From the NCBI GenBank assembly GCA_035533075.1, contig DATLUO010000138.1:1-64000 (forward strand): a DNA stretch of 64,000 nt, given 5' to 3'. This stretch comes from Pirellulales bacterium. Its GTDB lineage: Bacteria > Planctomycetota > Planctomycetia > Pirellulales > JAICIG01. The notes below the pieces were generated by a model that did no database searches, was not told the origin of the DNA, and worked only from the letters and a program-made list of their open reading frames with translations. The position numbers and the translations under genes were made by a program. Numbering within the stretch: position 1 is the stretch's first letter; each line of letters starts with the position of its first letter. Positions 25,035 to 33,245 of this stretch are shown piece after piece.

Positions 25035-27159
25035 CATCGAAACCTTACTGATCTTGATCCCCGGCCTGCCGCTGGCGGCCTGCCTGATCACGGCGCTGGC
25101 CGGGGCCAAGCTGCTGCGCGAGCGGAGCCACTGGCCGATCATCGCGGCGCTCGTCGGTTCGTTCGTTTGCAGCCTGATCTTGTTGTTCGCCGTGAACAAC
25201 CTCTCCGCCGCGGCCGGCGACGACGCGGTCGGCGTCGAACGTATCTATCCTCTTTGGACATGGGCCGATCTGCCGGGCGCGTACCAGCTCGGAACGGATG
25301 CCGCCGGCCGCGCATTGAACATCGACGTGACGCTGCGGGCCGATCCGCTGACGGCCATCATGTTGGCGATGGTCACGTTCATTTCGTCGCTGGTGGCTAT
25401 CTATTCGGTCGGTTACATGCACGGCGATCCGGGCTACTGGCGCTTCTTCGCCTACGTGTCGCTGTTCGTCTTTTCGATGACGATGCTGGTGTCGGTGAGC
25501 AACTTCATGCTGCTCTTTGTGTTCTGGGAGGCGGTCGGTTTGTGCAGCTATCTGCTGATCGGCTTCTGGTACGAGAAGCCCGCGGCGGCGGCGGCCGGCA
25601 AGAAGGCGTTTCTCGTCAATCGCGTGGGCGATTTCGGCTTCATCATCGGCCTGTTCCTGATCTGGACGACCTACGGCACGCTCAACTTTCACGACGTGAA
25701 CGCCGCCGGGAACCCAGTGGCCGCGGGAGAGGAAGTGGCAGTCGAAGGCGTGTTCGGGCAAACACGCCTGGCCAAAGAGACGAGCGAAGGTTACGTCGGC
25801 GGTGCGGTGGGCGTGGCCATCTGCCTCTGTCTGCTGGCCGGGGCCTGCGGCAAGAGCGCTCAGTTTCCGCTGCACGTTTGGCTGCCCGACGCGATGGAAG
25901 GCCCGACGCCGGTCAGCGCCTTGATTCACGCGGCCACGATGGTCACGGCGGGCGTCTATATGTTCACGCGCGTCACGCCGCTGGTGGTGGCCGCGCCGGC
26001 GGCCCGCACCGCGGTGGCCGTCGTCGGTTGCTTCACGGCGCTCTTGGCCGCCTTGATCGCCCTGACGCAGAACGACCTGAAGCGGGTGATGGCCTATTCC
26101 ACGATCAGTCAGTTGGGCTACATGTTTTTGGGCGTGGGTGTGGGAACGCTGGCCGGCGTGACCAGCGGCATGTTTCACCTCTTCACGCACGCCTTTTTCA
26201 AAGGCCTGTTGTTTCTCGGTGCGGGCAGCGTGATGCACGCCATGGGCGGCATCGTCGACATGACCCGCTTCGGCGGCCTGCGGCGGATCATGCCCTGGAC
26301 CTGCCTGACGTTTGCCTCCGGCTGCCTGGCGTTGTGCGGCATCTGGCCCTTCGCCGGCTTTTGGAGCAAGGACGCCATTCTCGCCTCGGCCCTCGAAACG
26401 CAGCACGGAGGCACGTTGTTTGTCGGCACCGCTTTGGAGATCGGCTTTTACCAATTGCTCTGTTACATCGGCCTGTTCACCGCCTTCCTGACGGCGGTCT
26501 ACACCTTCCGGGCGTTTTTCATGACGTTTTTCGGCGAGACGCACGTGCCGCACGAGGCCGGCCACCATGCTCACGAGTCGCCGCGGAGCATGCTCGTGCC
26601 GCTGTTCATTCTGGCGGCATGTGCTTTGGGGATCGGCATCATCGATTCGGAATGGGCTTTCGGCAAACATCGGTTCGACGAATTCTTGCAACAAACGCCC
26701 TCGCTGAGCTACGCCCCCTTGCAACCGGCCGAGCACGCCGGCGAAACAGGCGCCCACGGCCAGATCATGGCCCTGGGCAGTCTGGCGGGTTTTGCGGGCA
26801 TCGGCCTGGCGGCCTTCTTGTATCTGGGCGGTCGCAAAGAAATCGAAGCGGTGGGCAAGGCCGCCAGTTCCGCCCGAATTTACGAGTTGGGCCTCTATCA
26901 ACTCTCCTACAACCGCTTTTTCATCGATGCGATTTACAACGTGTTCGTCATTTGGCCGCTGTGGATGCTGGCGCAATCGGCCTACTGGTTCGACCGCTGG
27001 GTGATCGACGGCCTGGTGAATCTGGTCGGCAAGATACCCCTGGCGGTCGGCTCGGCGCTGCGGTCGCTGCAAAACGGCCTGGTGCAGTTTTACGCTCTGG
27101 CGATGATGCTCGGCATGTTGGTGTTGGTGGGGACGTTGTTGATGTGGCCGGCTCAGTGA
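25027..27159 (+). CDS. nuoL: NADH-quinone oxidoreductase subunit L
   Basis: Antiporter-like proton-pumping subunit, 710 residues, with 14 or more helices and the C-terminal lateral helix region. Motifs: LLFVFWEAVGLCSYLLIGFW (helix 5 Glu), SAQFPLHVWLPDAMEGPTPV SALIHAATMV (helix 7-8 Lys/His), LKRVMAYSTISQLGYMFLG and FTHAFFKGLLFLGAGSVMHA. The C-terminal part is hydrophobic (PLAVGSALRSLQNGLVQFYA). The next gene downstream is a toxin cassette rather than nuoM. Confidence 0.95.
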   Translation: MFSIETLLILIPGLPLAACLITALAGAKLLRERSHWPIIAALVGSFVCSLILLFAVNNLSAAAGDDAVGVERIYPLWTWADLPGAYQLGTDAAGRALNIDVTLRADPLTAIMLAMVTFISSLVAIYSVGYMHGDPGYWRFFAYVSLFVFSMTMLVSVSNFMLLFVFWEAVGLCSYLLIGFWYEKPAAAAAGKKAFLVNRVGDFGFIIGLFLIWTTYGTLNFHDVNAAGNPVAAGEEVAVEGVFGQTRLAKETSEGYVGGAVGVAICLCLLAGACGKSAQFPLHVWLPDAMEGPTPVSALIHAATMVTAGVYMFTRVTPLVVAAPAARTAVAVVGCFTALLAALIALTQNDLKRVMAYSTISQLGYMFLGVGVGTLAGVTSGMFHLFTHAFFKGLLFLGAGSVMHAMGGIVDMTRFGGLRRIMPWTCLTFASGCLALCGIWPFAGFWSKDAILASALETQHGGTLFVGTALEIGFYQLLCYIGLFTAFLTAVYTFRAFFMTFFGETHVPHEAGHHAHESPRSMLVPLFILAACALGIGIIDSEWAFGKHRFDEFLQQTPSLSYAPLQPAEHAGETGAHGQIMALGSLAGFAGIGLAAFLYLGGRKEIEAVGKAASSARIYELGLYQLSYNRFFIDAIYNVFVIWPLWMLAQSAYWFDRWVIDGLVNLVGKIPLAVGSALRSLQNGLVQFYALAMMLGMLVLVGTLLMWPAQ

Positions 27160-27186
27160 TGAGGTGTTGCTGCGCTTACGGCGGCT

Positions 27187-27411
27187 ATGAAACAAGATTC
27201 GCCAATTTGGAGAAAACTCAAACGCTTTCGCGGCCAAACGAAAACGAACGGCCTTTCGGGCAAGGATCGGCGCTATTATGAATGGGACCACACCCACGGT
27301 GACATCGAGGTCTACAATAGTAGAGGCGAGCACCTTGGCTCGATGAATCCGGACACCGGCGAGATCTACAAGCCACCCGTCGATGGAAGACGCATCAAGA
27401 TCGATGACTAA
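27187..27411 (+). CDS. stand-alone colicin E3-like ribosomal RNase domain
   Basis: 74 residues. RRYYEWDHTHGDIEVY then GEHLGSMNPDTGEIYKP corresponds to the C-terminal cytotoxic domain of colicin E3, which cleaves 16S rRNA. The catalytic triad spacing D-x-x-H-x-x-x-E is kept as D34, H37, E41, and basic residues R68/R69 near the end match the E3 Arg. No receptor or translocation domain precedes it. It begins 27 bases after nuoL, and its stop overlaps the next gene by eight bases. Activity on the host ribosome, and hence need for immunity, is inferred. Confidence 0.8.
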   Translation: MKQDSPIWRKLKRFRGQTKTNGLSGKDRRYYEWDHTHGDIEVYNSRGEHLGSMNPDTGEIYKPPVDGRRIKIDD

Positions 27412-27709
27412 CGACCAAGAAACCAAGCACTGCTGTGATGTGATGGCCGCGCATCTCGCCGACGAGGATGTGCCTGTGACGTACTCGCCGCGCTTTCGCG
27501 AGTACGCTTTGAAGATCCTCGATGGGGGTTCGGCGATACAATTGATTGATTTCTGCCCGTGGTGCGGCTCTCGCTTGCCGGAGAGTCTTCGCGATGAATG
27601 GTTCGACCAACTTGAACATCTTGGCCTGGAACCAGAGGATCCAGAAGTTCCCGACGATATGAAGTCCGACGCCTGGTGGCGGAAACGTTTCGTTCTCGGG
27701 ACTCGTTGA
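27404..27709 (+). CDS. DUF6980-like protein, probable immunity partner
   Basis: 101 residues from ATG 27404, inside the end of the colicin E3-like gene. Visible features: HCCDVMAAHLA, YALKILDGGSAIQLIDFCPW CGSRLPESLRDEWFDQL. The CxxC plus N-terminal CC suggests a small metal site. The pattern agrees with the DUF6980 family as I remember it. The tight overlap after a toxin gene argues for an immunity role; that is inference from position. Confidence 0.6.
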   Translation: MTNDQETKHCCDVMAAHLADEDVPVTYSPRFREYALKILDGGSAIQLIDFCPWCGSRLPESLRDEWFDQLEHLGLEPEDPEVPDDMKSDAWWRKRFVLGTR

Positions 27710-27799
27710 AGCAGGTGAAACAAACAACGAAAGCGTGTTCGCCGTCATGATTGATGGGTCGAACAGAAGAGTATCGAGTATCGATTGAGGCCGCGCCCG

Positions 27800-28093
27800 A
27801 TGAATGCTAACGACGCTCTCCAATTGCTGTCGAAGCACATGCCGGAAATCCGGCGAAGGTTCGGCGCGCAATCGCTGGCGATCTTCGGTTCCGTTGCCAG
27901 GAACGAAGCGCGTTCGGAAAGCGATCTTGACGTGCTGGTGGAGTTCACTGGCCGGTCAACTTTTGAGAGCTACACGGGGCTGAAGCTGTACCTGGAAGAG
28001 TTGTTTGGAATATCGGTTGATTTGGCCATCGAGTCGGATTTACGGCGCGAGATTCGGTCGCGGATTGGCGAGGAGGCGATAACAGTGCCTTGA
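27800..28093 (+). CDS. MNT-type minimal nucleotidyltransferase
   Basis: 97 residues. AIFGSVARNEARSESDLDVL VEF gives the GSxARxE...SDxDxxV nucleotidyltransferase signature, with the tail FGISVDLAIESDLRREIRSR. MNT proteins commonly pair with HEPN toxins, in some cases adenylylating them; no HEPN gene is adjacent here, so it is an orphan. ATG 27800 is preferred; TTG 27785 is in frame. Confidence 0.8.
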   Translation: MNANDALQLLSKHMPEIRRRFGAQSLAIFGSVARNEARSESDLDVLVEFTGRSTFESYTGLKLYLEELFGISVDLAIESDLRREIRSRIGEEAITVP

Positions 28094-28113
28094 ACGCGGT
28101 GCAGCAGCATCCG

Positions 28114-28420
28114 ATGTCGCCGGCCCTGTCAGAGAGCCCATGGCATCCGCGGGAAGTAGAGCAACGACGCGCGCTGTGGCGTCAGAAATATCGCAAGGAA
28201 CAACTAACTACGTGAGTCTGCCAAGGCCCTCGGATACGACCAGCGAATTGCACCGCAGAAAGCCCCGTTCAATTCCCATGGCCAAGAGATATACTCGAAT
28301 GGAGAGACGTACATCACCGCCGATATTGATTCGCACGTCGGTGGCGCGTGGAAGAAATTTGACCGCCAGGGCCGCCGACTTGGCACCTACGATGACGAGA
28401 TGAACCGGATTGGAGACTGA
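28114..28420 (+). pseudogene. Ntox21-like stand-alone toxin, frameshifted by a 4-base duplication
   Basis: One frame from ATG 28114 gives MSPALSESPWHPREVEQRRA LWRQKYRKEQL; a second gives LRESAKALGYDQRIAPQKAP FNSHGQEIY, ADIDSHVGGAWKKFDRQGRR and LGTYDDEMNRIGD before the stop at 28418-28420. The second block matches the C-terminal toxin domain I know as Ntox21 (SHGQ, DxDSHxGGxWK, GTYDxxxNRIGD). The two frames rejoin exactly if one AACT of the AACTAACT at 28202-28209 is removed, giving about 100 residues. No export or delivery domain is present. The immunity gene starts 5 bases later. Confidence 0.7.
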
Positions 28421-28424
28421 CCCC

Positions 28425-28916
28425 ATGAGCCGATTTTCCATTGAATTATTGCCGCTTGCGGCGGACGCTGATCCGCACATCGGCACGCGGCTTGGCGTTA
28501 TCAAAATCGGCGACTTCGAGGAGCGATTCGAGGCGTCGACCGAGTTCTGGACTCCCGCACGCTATAAATCGCAGTGGGCCGAAGGGCTTAACCGACTCGG
28601 CCCAAACTCGCCAAAGTCCTGTTTGATCACTTCCATCACCGACCCCGCCACCGCGAATTTCCTGTTTTGGTGGCCGGTGTATCTGATCGGCCAGAATCTC
28701 CATTTTCAAAACCACGTGCTCTTCTTCTCGGAAATCAAGGGAGCCTTTGATCCAGACAACCCGTATCCGCATGTTCCAGAAAGAAGCACCACCAGCGAAA
28801 CTGGCGAACGAATCTCCGAATGGGTGATTCCATTCAGCGACGCCCTGGGCGCGAGAAACGCCCTCATTGACGTTTCGAGCCCTGTCTTGATTGCCGAGAA
28901 CCCCGTTCAATCGTAG
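28425..28916 (+). CDS. CdiI-like immunity protein
   Basis: 163 residues. IKIGDFEERFEASTEFW, SCLITSITDPATANFLFWWP VY, NHVLFFSEIKGAFDPDNPYP and GERISEWVIPFSDA match the pattern of contact-dependent-inhibition immunity proteins (CdiI_4-like) that accompany Ntox21-type toxins. It lies 5 bases after the Ntox21-like remnant and is intact, which fits immunity outliving its toxin. It ends 19 bases before nuoM. The subfamily name is from memory. Confidence 0.65.
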   Translation: MSRFSIELLPLAADADPHIGTRLGVIKIGDFEERFEASTEFWTPARYKSQWAEGLNRLGPNSPKSCLITSITDPATANFLFWWPVYLIGQNLHFQNHVLFFSEIKGAFDPDNPYPHVPERSTTSETGERISEWVIPFSDALGARNALIDVSSPVLIAENPVQS

Positions 28917-28935
28917 CAACTCCGCGACGCTTTAC

Positions 28936-30810
28936 ATGCCCACACTTTTATTGCTCACCATCTTCCTCCCTCTCGCCGGGGCCGCGCTCATTTGGGTGCT
29001 GTCCGAGGCGGGCAAAGTCCTTGCCCGGCGCATCGCGCTGGCGGTGTCGCTCGCCACGCTGGGCCTGGCGGCCGCCGTGGTACTGCAGTTCGACCCTGCG
29101 GCAACCGATGGCATCGATTGGCCCTGGTTCTCGTCGGATCCCATCGACATTCGTTTCAGCCTGGGGCTCGACGGAATCGGTCTGTGGTTCTTTGGGCTCA
29201 GCGCACTGCTTACCCTCACCGCGATCCTGGTGAGCTGGGAAGCGATCGACGACCGGGCGCCCGCGTTCTATTCGCTGCTGTTGCTGCTCGAAACAGGCAT
29301 GTTGGGCGTGTTCGCCGCGCGCGACATCATCTTGTTCTACGTGTTTTTCGAGTTCACGCTCATACCGCTCTTCTTCCTGATTGGCATCTGGGGAAGCTCC
29401 GACCGCCGCTATGCGGCCATCAAGTTCTTTCTCTTCACGCTCGGCGGCAGCCTGCTGACGTTCCTGGGTCTGGTGGCGATCGTGCTCTGGAACTATTACC
29501 ACGCCGAGCCCCGCGTGATGACGTTTTCCATCCAGACGCTGCAACAGAACCTCGCGGCCCAGCCGATACCGTTCTACCCGCAGTTGTTGATGTTCCTGGC
29601 GCTGTTCGCCGGCTTCGCCATCAAGGTGCCGCTCTTTCCGCTGCACACCTGGCTGCCGCTGGCCCACACCGAGGCGCCCACGGCCGGCAGCGTGATTCTG
29701 GCCGGCATCCTGCTGAAGATCGGCGGCTACGGCTTCTTGCGGTTCAATCTGCCGCTGCTGCCCGATGCCACCGCGTTCTGCATCCCCTGGCTGTTGTGGC
29801 TTTCGGTGGCGGGCATCGTCTACGGCGCCCTGCTGGCGCTGGCCCAGACCAACATCAAGAAACTGATCGCCTATTCCAGCGTCAGCCACCTCGGCTTTTG
29901 CATGTTGGGCACGTTCGCGCTGAACAAGCCGGCCCTCTACGGCGGCGTGCTGCAGATGGTCAACCACGGCCTTTCCACCGGCGGACTGTTCGCGTTGGTG
30001 GGCATGGTTTACGAGCGTTATCACACCCGCGAGATCGCCGACCTGGGCGGCCTGGCCCGCCGGCTGCCGCTGTTGGCGACGTTCATGGGCCTGTTCACGC
30101 TATCGAGCATCGGTCTGCCCGGCATGAACGGTTTTGCGGGGGAGTTTCTCATCCTGCTGGGCATGTTTCAACGGGGTTATGCCGAAGCGCCGGTGATTTA
30201 CGCCACGCAGTGGCTGGTGATCGCGGTGCTGGCGGTGTCGGGGGTGGTGCTGGGGGCCTGGTACATGCTGTGGCTGTTCGAGCGGGTGTTCTTCAATCGG
30301 CTGCGAGAGCCGGCCCATCACGAAGGGCCGCCGGTCCGCGACATGTCGCCGCGCGAAGTGCTGGCCCTGGCGCCGCTGTTGGTGTTCGTGTTCTGGATTG
30401 GCCTCTTTCCGCAGCATTTCCTGCGGCCGATGGAGCGTGACCTCGACAAGGTGCTGGCCGTTACGGTTCCGTCGTTCAACCAGCGATATCAGGAGATCGA
30501 GGAGCGTCCCGTTGTCGTCGCGAAATCATTCCGTGTAGGGTGGGACCAGCGAGCTTGCGAGCGCCGGCCCACCGATAGCGACGTTGATCCCACCGATAGC
30601 AACGTCGATGATGATGGGCCGGCGCTCGCAAGCTCGCTGTCCCCGCCCTACGCGATGGTCTGTAGGGAACGCCCTCCGTGGCGCTCCGTGAATCACAAGT
30701 TGACGTCGTCTGGCGGTTCACGGAACGCCACGGAGGGCGTTCCCTACAGAGAGCCTGTCGGCGCAAGGCCCGAAACGGAACACAGAGGAGAAGTTGCCCG
30801 TGTCGAGTGA
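28936..30810 (+). CDS. nuoM: NADH-quinone oxidoreductase subunit M, with a repeat-encoded C-terminus
   Basis: Antiporter-like pump subunit. The first about 525 residues are normal NuoM: FYVFFEFTLIPLFFLIGIWG (helix 5 Glu), KVPLFPLHTWLPLAHTEAPT and IKKLIAYSSVSHLGFCMLG. After EERPVVVAKSF the frame runs through two palindromic repeats (30536-30650 and 30661-30748), adding about 95 residues of REP-derived sequence such as RVGWDQRACERRPTDSD and NATEGVPYREP before stopping at 30810. The ancestral stop was evidently lost or replaced. The tail overlaps the nuoN start by 11 bases. Confidence 0.9.
   Translation: MPTLLLLTIFLPLAGAALIWVLSEAGKVLARRIALAVSLATLGLAAAVVLQFDPAATDGIDWPWFSSDPIDIRFSLGLDGIGLWFFGLSALLTLTAILVSWEAIDDRAPAFYSLLLLLETGMLGVFAARDIILFYVFFEFTLIPLFFLIGIWGSSDRRYAAIKFFLFTLGGSLLTFLGLVAIVLWNYYHAEPRVMTFSIQTLQQNLAAQPIPFYPQLLMFLALFAGFAIKVPLFPLHTWLPLAHTEAPTAGSVILAGILLKIGGYGFLRFNLPLLPDATAFCIPWLLWLSVAGIVYGALLALAQTNIKKLIAYSSVSHLGFCMLGTFALNKPALYGGVLQMVNHGLSTGGLFALVGMVYERYHTREIADLGGLARRLPLLATFMGLFTLSSIGLPGMNGFAGEFLILLGMFQRGYAEAPVIYATQWLVIAVLAVSGVVLGAWYMLWLFERVFFNRLREPAHHEGPPVRDMSPREVLALAPLLVFVFWIGLFPQHFLRPMERDLDKVLAVTVPSFNQRYQEIEERPVVVAKSFRVGWDQRACERRPTDSDVDPTDSNVDDDGPALASSLSPPYAMVCRERPPWRSVNHKLTSSGGSRNATEGVPYREPVGARPETEHRGEVARVE
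30536..30650 (+). repeat. REP-like palindrome pair, family A, copy 3 (BIME-like)
   Basis: Two family A units in opposite orientation: GTAGGGTGGGACCAGCGAGC ending CGGCCCACC (30535-30573) and GATGGGCCGGCGCTCGCAAG ending CCCGCCCTA (30612-30650), separated by a spacer with repeated ATAGCRACGT. The head-to-head pair is the layout of bacterial interspersed mosaic elements. It is read through in frame by nuoM. Confidence 0.85.
30661..30748 (+). repeat. palindromic repeat, family B
   Basis: Inverted arms TGTAGGGAACGCCCTCCGTG (30661-30680) and CACGGAGGGCGTTCCCTACA (30729-30748), extended inward to the TCCGTGAA/TTCACGGA pair, around a short loop. It is the only copy in the window, adjacent to a family A pair, and is translated as part of the nuoM tail. 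It starts TGTAG, again with a GTAG head. Confidence 0.8.
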
Positions 30811-32371
30811 GACCATCTATCGCCTACTGCCCGAAGCGATCCTGATTGTCGTCGCTTCGCTCATCTATGTGGTGGGCGCCTTCGTGACCGTTCGGCGCGT
30901 CTGGGCGGTCGTGGCCGCCACGGCAATGGTGCTGTCGGCCGTGGCGCTGGCGAGCCAAGGTTTTGGCGGCGAGGGACCGTCCGCGGCCGCAAGCTCAGCG
31001 GGCACGCTGGCCCTCGACCTGTCGGGCCGCATCGATGCCCTCGGGCAGTACATTCGCTGGCTGGCGTTGGTGGTGGGATTCGTGCTAGTGCTGCTCTCGT
31101 CGCACCCCGACGACGATGCGCAGGAGCCGGAGTTGATCGGAACGCTGCTTTTGGCCGTCTCCGGCGCGATGCTGGTGGCGACCACGCGCGACCTGGTGCT
31201 CTTGTTTCTGGGCATCGAATTGATCTCCATTCCGACCTATGTGCTGCTCTATCTGGGCCGGCGCGACGCTTCGTCGCCCGAAGCGGCCGTGAAGTATTTC
31301 TTCCTCAGCATCTTGTCGTCGGCGCTGACGCTGTACGGCTTCAGCTTTCTGTATGGCATCGGCGGCTCGACCGATCTGGCCGCCGTGCAGTCGGCGTTGG
31401 CGTCGCAGCCCGACGAGCCGACGGGGCTGACTTCGCTGGCCGTCATCGCGCTGGTGCTGCTGTTTGCCGGCATCGGCTTCAAGATCACGGCGGTGCCGTT
31501 CCATTTTTACGCTCCGGACGTTTACCAGGCCACGACCAACGGCAACGCGGGCGTGCTGGCCGTGCTGCCGAAGATCGCCGGCTTTGTGGTGCTGGCCCGG
31601 ATCGTGGCCGCCATGCCGGGCCTGGAGAGCTACGGCTGGCGCATCGCGCTGGTGCTCTCGGTGCTCACAATGACCTTGGGCAACTTACTCGGCCTGTGGC
31701 AAGACAACATCCGCCGCCTGCTTGCTTACTCGTCGATCGCGCACAGCGGCTACATGCTGATCGGCCTTTCCGTGGGACTGGCTGCCGCTCCCACTGCGGA
31801 CGGGGGCGTTACGCTGGACGGCATCGGCGCCATGTTCTTCTACCTGGCTGTTTACTCCTTGGCGACCGCGGGCACGTTCGCCGCGCTGACTTACTTGGGC
31901 GGGCAAGGCAAGCAGGTTGACACCGTCGACGAGCTGGCCGGGCTGGCCCGTTCGAATCCGCTCACGGCCCTTTTCCTGGCCGTGTTTCTCTTCAGCCTGA
32001 TGGGCATACCGCCGCTGGCCGGCTTCACGGGCAAATTCCTGATCTTCGGCAGCGCTTTGACTTTGAACGAGGCCGGCCTGGCCGACCCGCATGTGCGGAC
32101 CTGGTTTCTGGCCCTGGCCGTGATCGGGGTGCTCAACGCGACGATCGCGGCGGGCTATTATTTGCGTGTGGTGGCGGCCCTCTATTTCCGCGCGCCGCAG
32201 ACCACGCCCGTGAGCCTGGGCGGCCGCGGCGCCGCCTTCGCCGCCGCGTTGTGTGCGCTCTTAGTCGTGCTCGTCGGCCTGGTTCCCACGCCGCTGGCCA
32301 GCCAATCGACCGAGGCGGCCGTGGGGTTGCGTCAAGTTCCGGCCGCCGTGGTCGCCGATCGATCGCGGTAG
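30800..32371 (+). CDS. nuoN: NADH-quinone oxidoreductase subunit N
   Basis: Third antiporter-like pump subunit, 523 residues, about 14 helices. Motifs: LLFLGIELISIPTYVLLYLG (helix 5 Glu), SPEAAVKYFFLSILSSALTL YG, GFKITAVPFHFYAPDVYQAT and NIRRLLAYSSIAHSGYMLIG. GTG 30800 is preferred because AGAGGAG lies nine bases upstream; TTG 30794 is too close to that site. This completes the 14-gene set. Confidence 0.94.
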   Translation: MSSETIYRLLPEAILIVVASLIYVVGAFVTVRRVWAVVAATAMVLSAVALASQGFGGEGPSAAASSAGTLALDLSGRIDALGQYIRWLALVVGFVLVLLSSHPDDDAQEPELIGTLLLAVSGAMLVATTRDLVLLFLGIELISIPTYVLLYLGRRDASSPEAAVKYFFLSILSSALTLYGFSFLYGIGGSTDLAAVQSALASQPDEPTGLTSLAVIALVLLFAGIGFKITAVPFHFYAPDVYQATTNGNAGVLAVLPKIAGFVVLARIVAAMPGLESYGWRIALVLSVLTMTLGNLLGLWQDNIRRLLAYSSIAHSGYMLIGLSVGLAAAPTADGGVTLDGIGAMFFYLAVYSLATAGTFAALTYLGGQGKQVDTVDELAGLARSNPLTALFLAVFLFSLMGIPPLAGFTGKFLIFGSALTLNEAGLADPHVRTWFLALAVIGVLNATIAAGYYLRVVAALYFRAPQTTPVSLGGRGAAFAAALCALLVVLVGLVPTPLASQSTEAAVGLRQVPAAVVADRSR

Positions 32372-32573
32372 CGCAACGCCTGGCCCGATTTAGCCACGTC
32401 GCCGCCGGAGGTGTCCTGGGCCGGCACGGCTGGCTTCGTAGCGACTTTCGTCGAACCGCCGGGATTGATACACAAACCATTTGCTATTCGGCACGCTTGA
32501 CAGCGGTCCGACGCTCGACGAACAATGGAGTTTATACTCCAGTCTTGAGTTGTCCCTCGCCCAATGCTGTAAT

Positions 32574-33170
32574 ATGGCCATCGCGGCAACACCCCTGACC
32601 TACGGCCACGACGCTTCAGTTGCCCGTTTCTCGGTGGCAAGCTATCAGTGCATGATCGCCGCGGGCGCGCTCACGTCGGAAGACCGAGTGGAGTTACTCG
32701 AGCACTACGTGGTGTTGAAGATGCCGCACAAACCGCCTCACGACAGCACGATTCAACGAATGTTGCGGCCGCTGCTGAGGTCGCTGCCGGCCGGCTGGGA
32801 TTTGCGAGTGCAATCGGCGATCACGTTAAGCGACAGCGAGCCGGAACCCGATTTTGCGATCGTCCGCGGATCGTCGGCGGACTATGAGGGTCACCATCCC
32901 TTCGCCGCGGACGTGGGCTTGCTGATCGAAGTCGCCGATACTTCGCTGGCGCGCGATCAGCACGATAAAGCGAGAATTTACGCCAACGCAAACGTGCCGG
33001 TTTATTGGGTGGTTAATCTGGTGGACCGCCGGATTGAAGTCTACCGTCAGCCGTCCGGCGGTGACGCCGCCGCCGAGTACGCGGCCAGCCAGTTCTATCG
33101 AACAGGCGACACGGTGCCGGTCGTGTTTGATGGCAGCCTGGTAGCCAACATGCTTCACTCTCAGTCATAA
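32574..33170 (+). CDS. Uma2 family (DUF820) putative endonuclease 3
   Basis: 198 residues. YQCMIAAGALTSEDRVELLE, PHDSTIQRMLRPLLRSLP, SEPEPDFAIVRG (first acidic strand) and DVGLLIEVADTSLARDQHDK ARIYANANVPVYWVVNLVDR give a complete Uma2 pattern with the E-V-A-D-x-S...K segment. ATG 32574 is the natural start. It lies just downstream of nuoN; its 3' end overlaps a toxin remnant on the other strand by 10 bases. Confidence 0.88.
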   Translation: MAIAATPLTYGHDASVARFSVASYQCMIAAGALTSEDRVELLEHYVVLKMPHKPPHDSTIQRMLRPLLRSLPAGWDLRVQSAITLSDSEPEPDFAIVRGSSADYEGHHPFAADVGLLIEVADTSLARDQHDKARIYANANVPVYWVVNLVDRRIEVYRQPSGGDAAAEYAASQFYRTGDTVPVVFDGSLVANMLHSQS

Positions 33171-33245
33171 AAGCCGTCGTGGTGGCCGACGCGCTCGATA
33201 ATCACTTCGTCGCCGGCGATACGGAACTGTACTTGCCAGTTGATC
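33161..33245 (-). pseudogene. 3' scrap of a ParE/RelE-like toxin gene
   Basis: The minus strand reads NWQVQFRIAGDEVIIERVGH HDGFYD before a stop at 33161-33163. The FRIxGDEVxIERVGHHxxFY D ending is typical of small RelE/ParE-type toxins. Everything upstream is replaced by the end of the P-type ATPase gene, so only about 27 codons remain. Confidence 0.45.

Noticed and set aside
25045-27723. 892-codon open frame antisense to nuoL
   Set aside because: Composition is Arg/His/Gln/Gly-rich and mirrors GC-rich third positions of nuoL; no motif. The plus-strand gene is certain.
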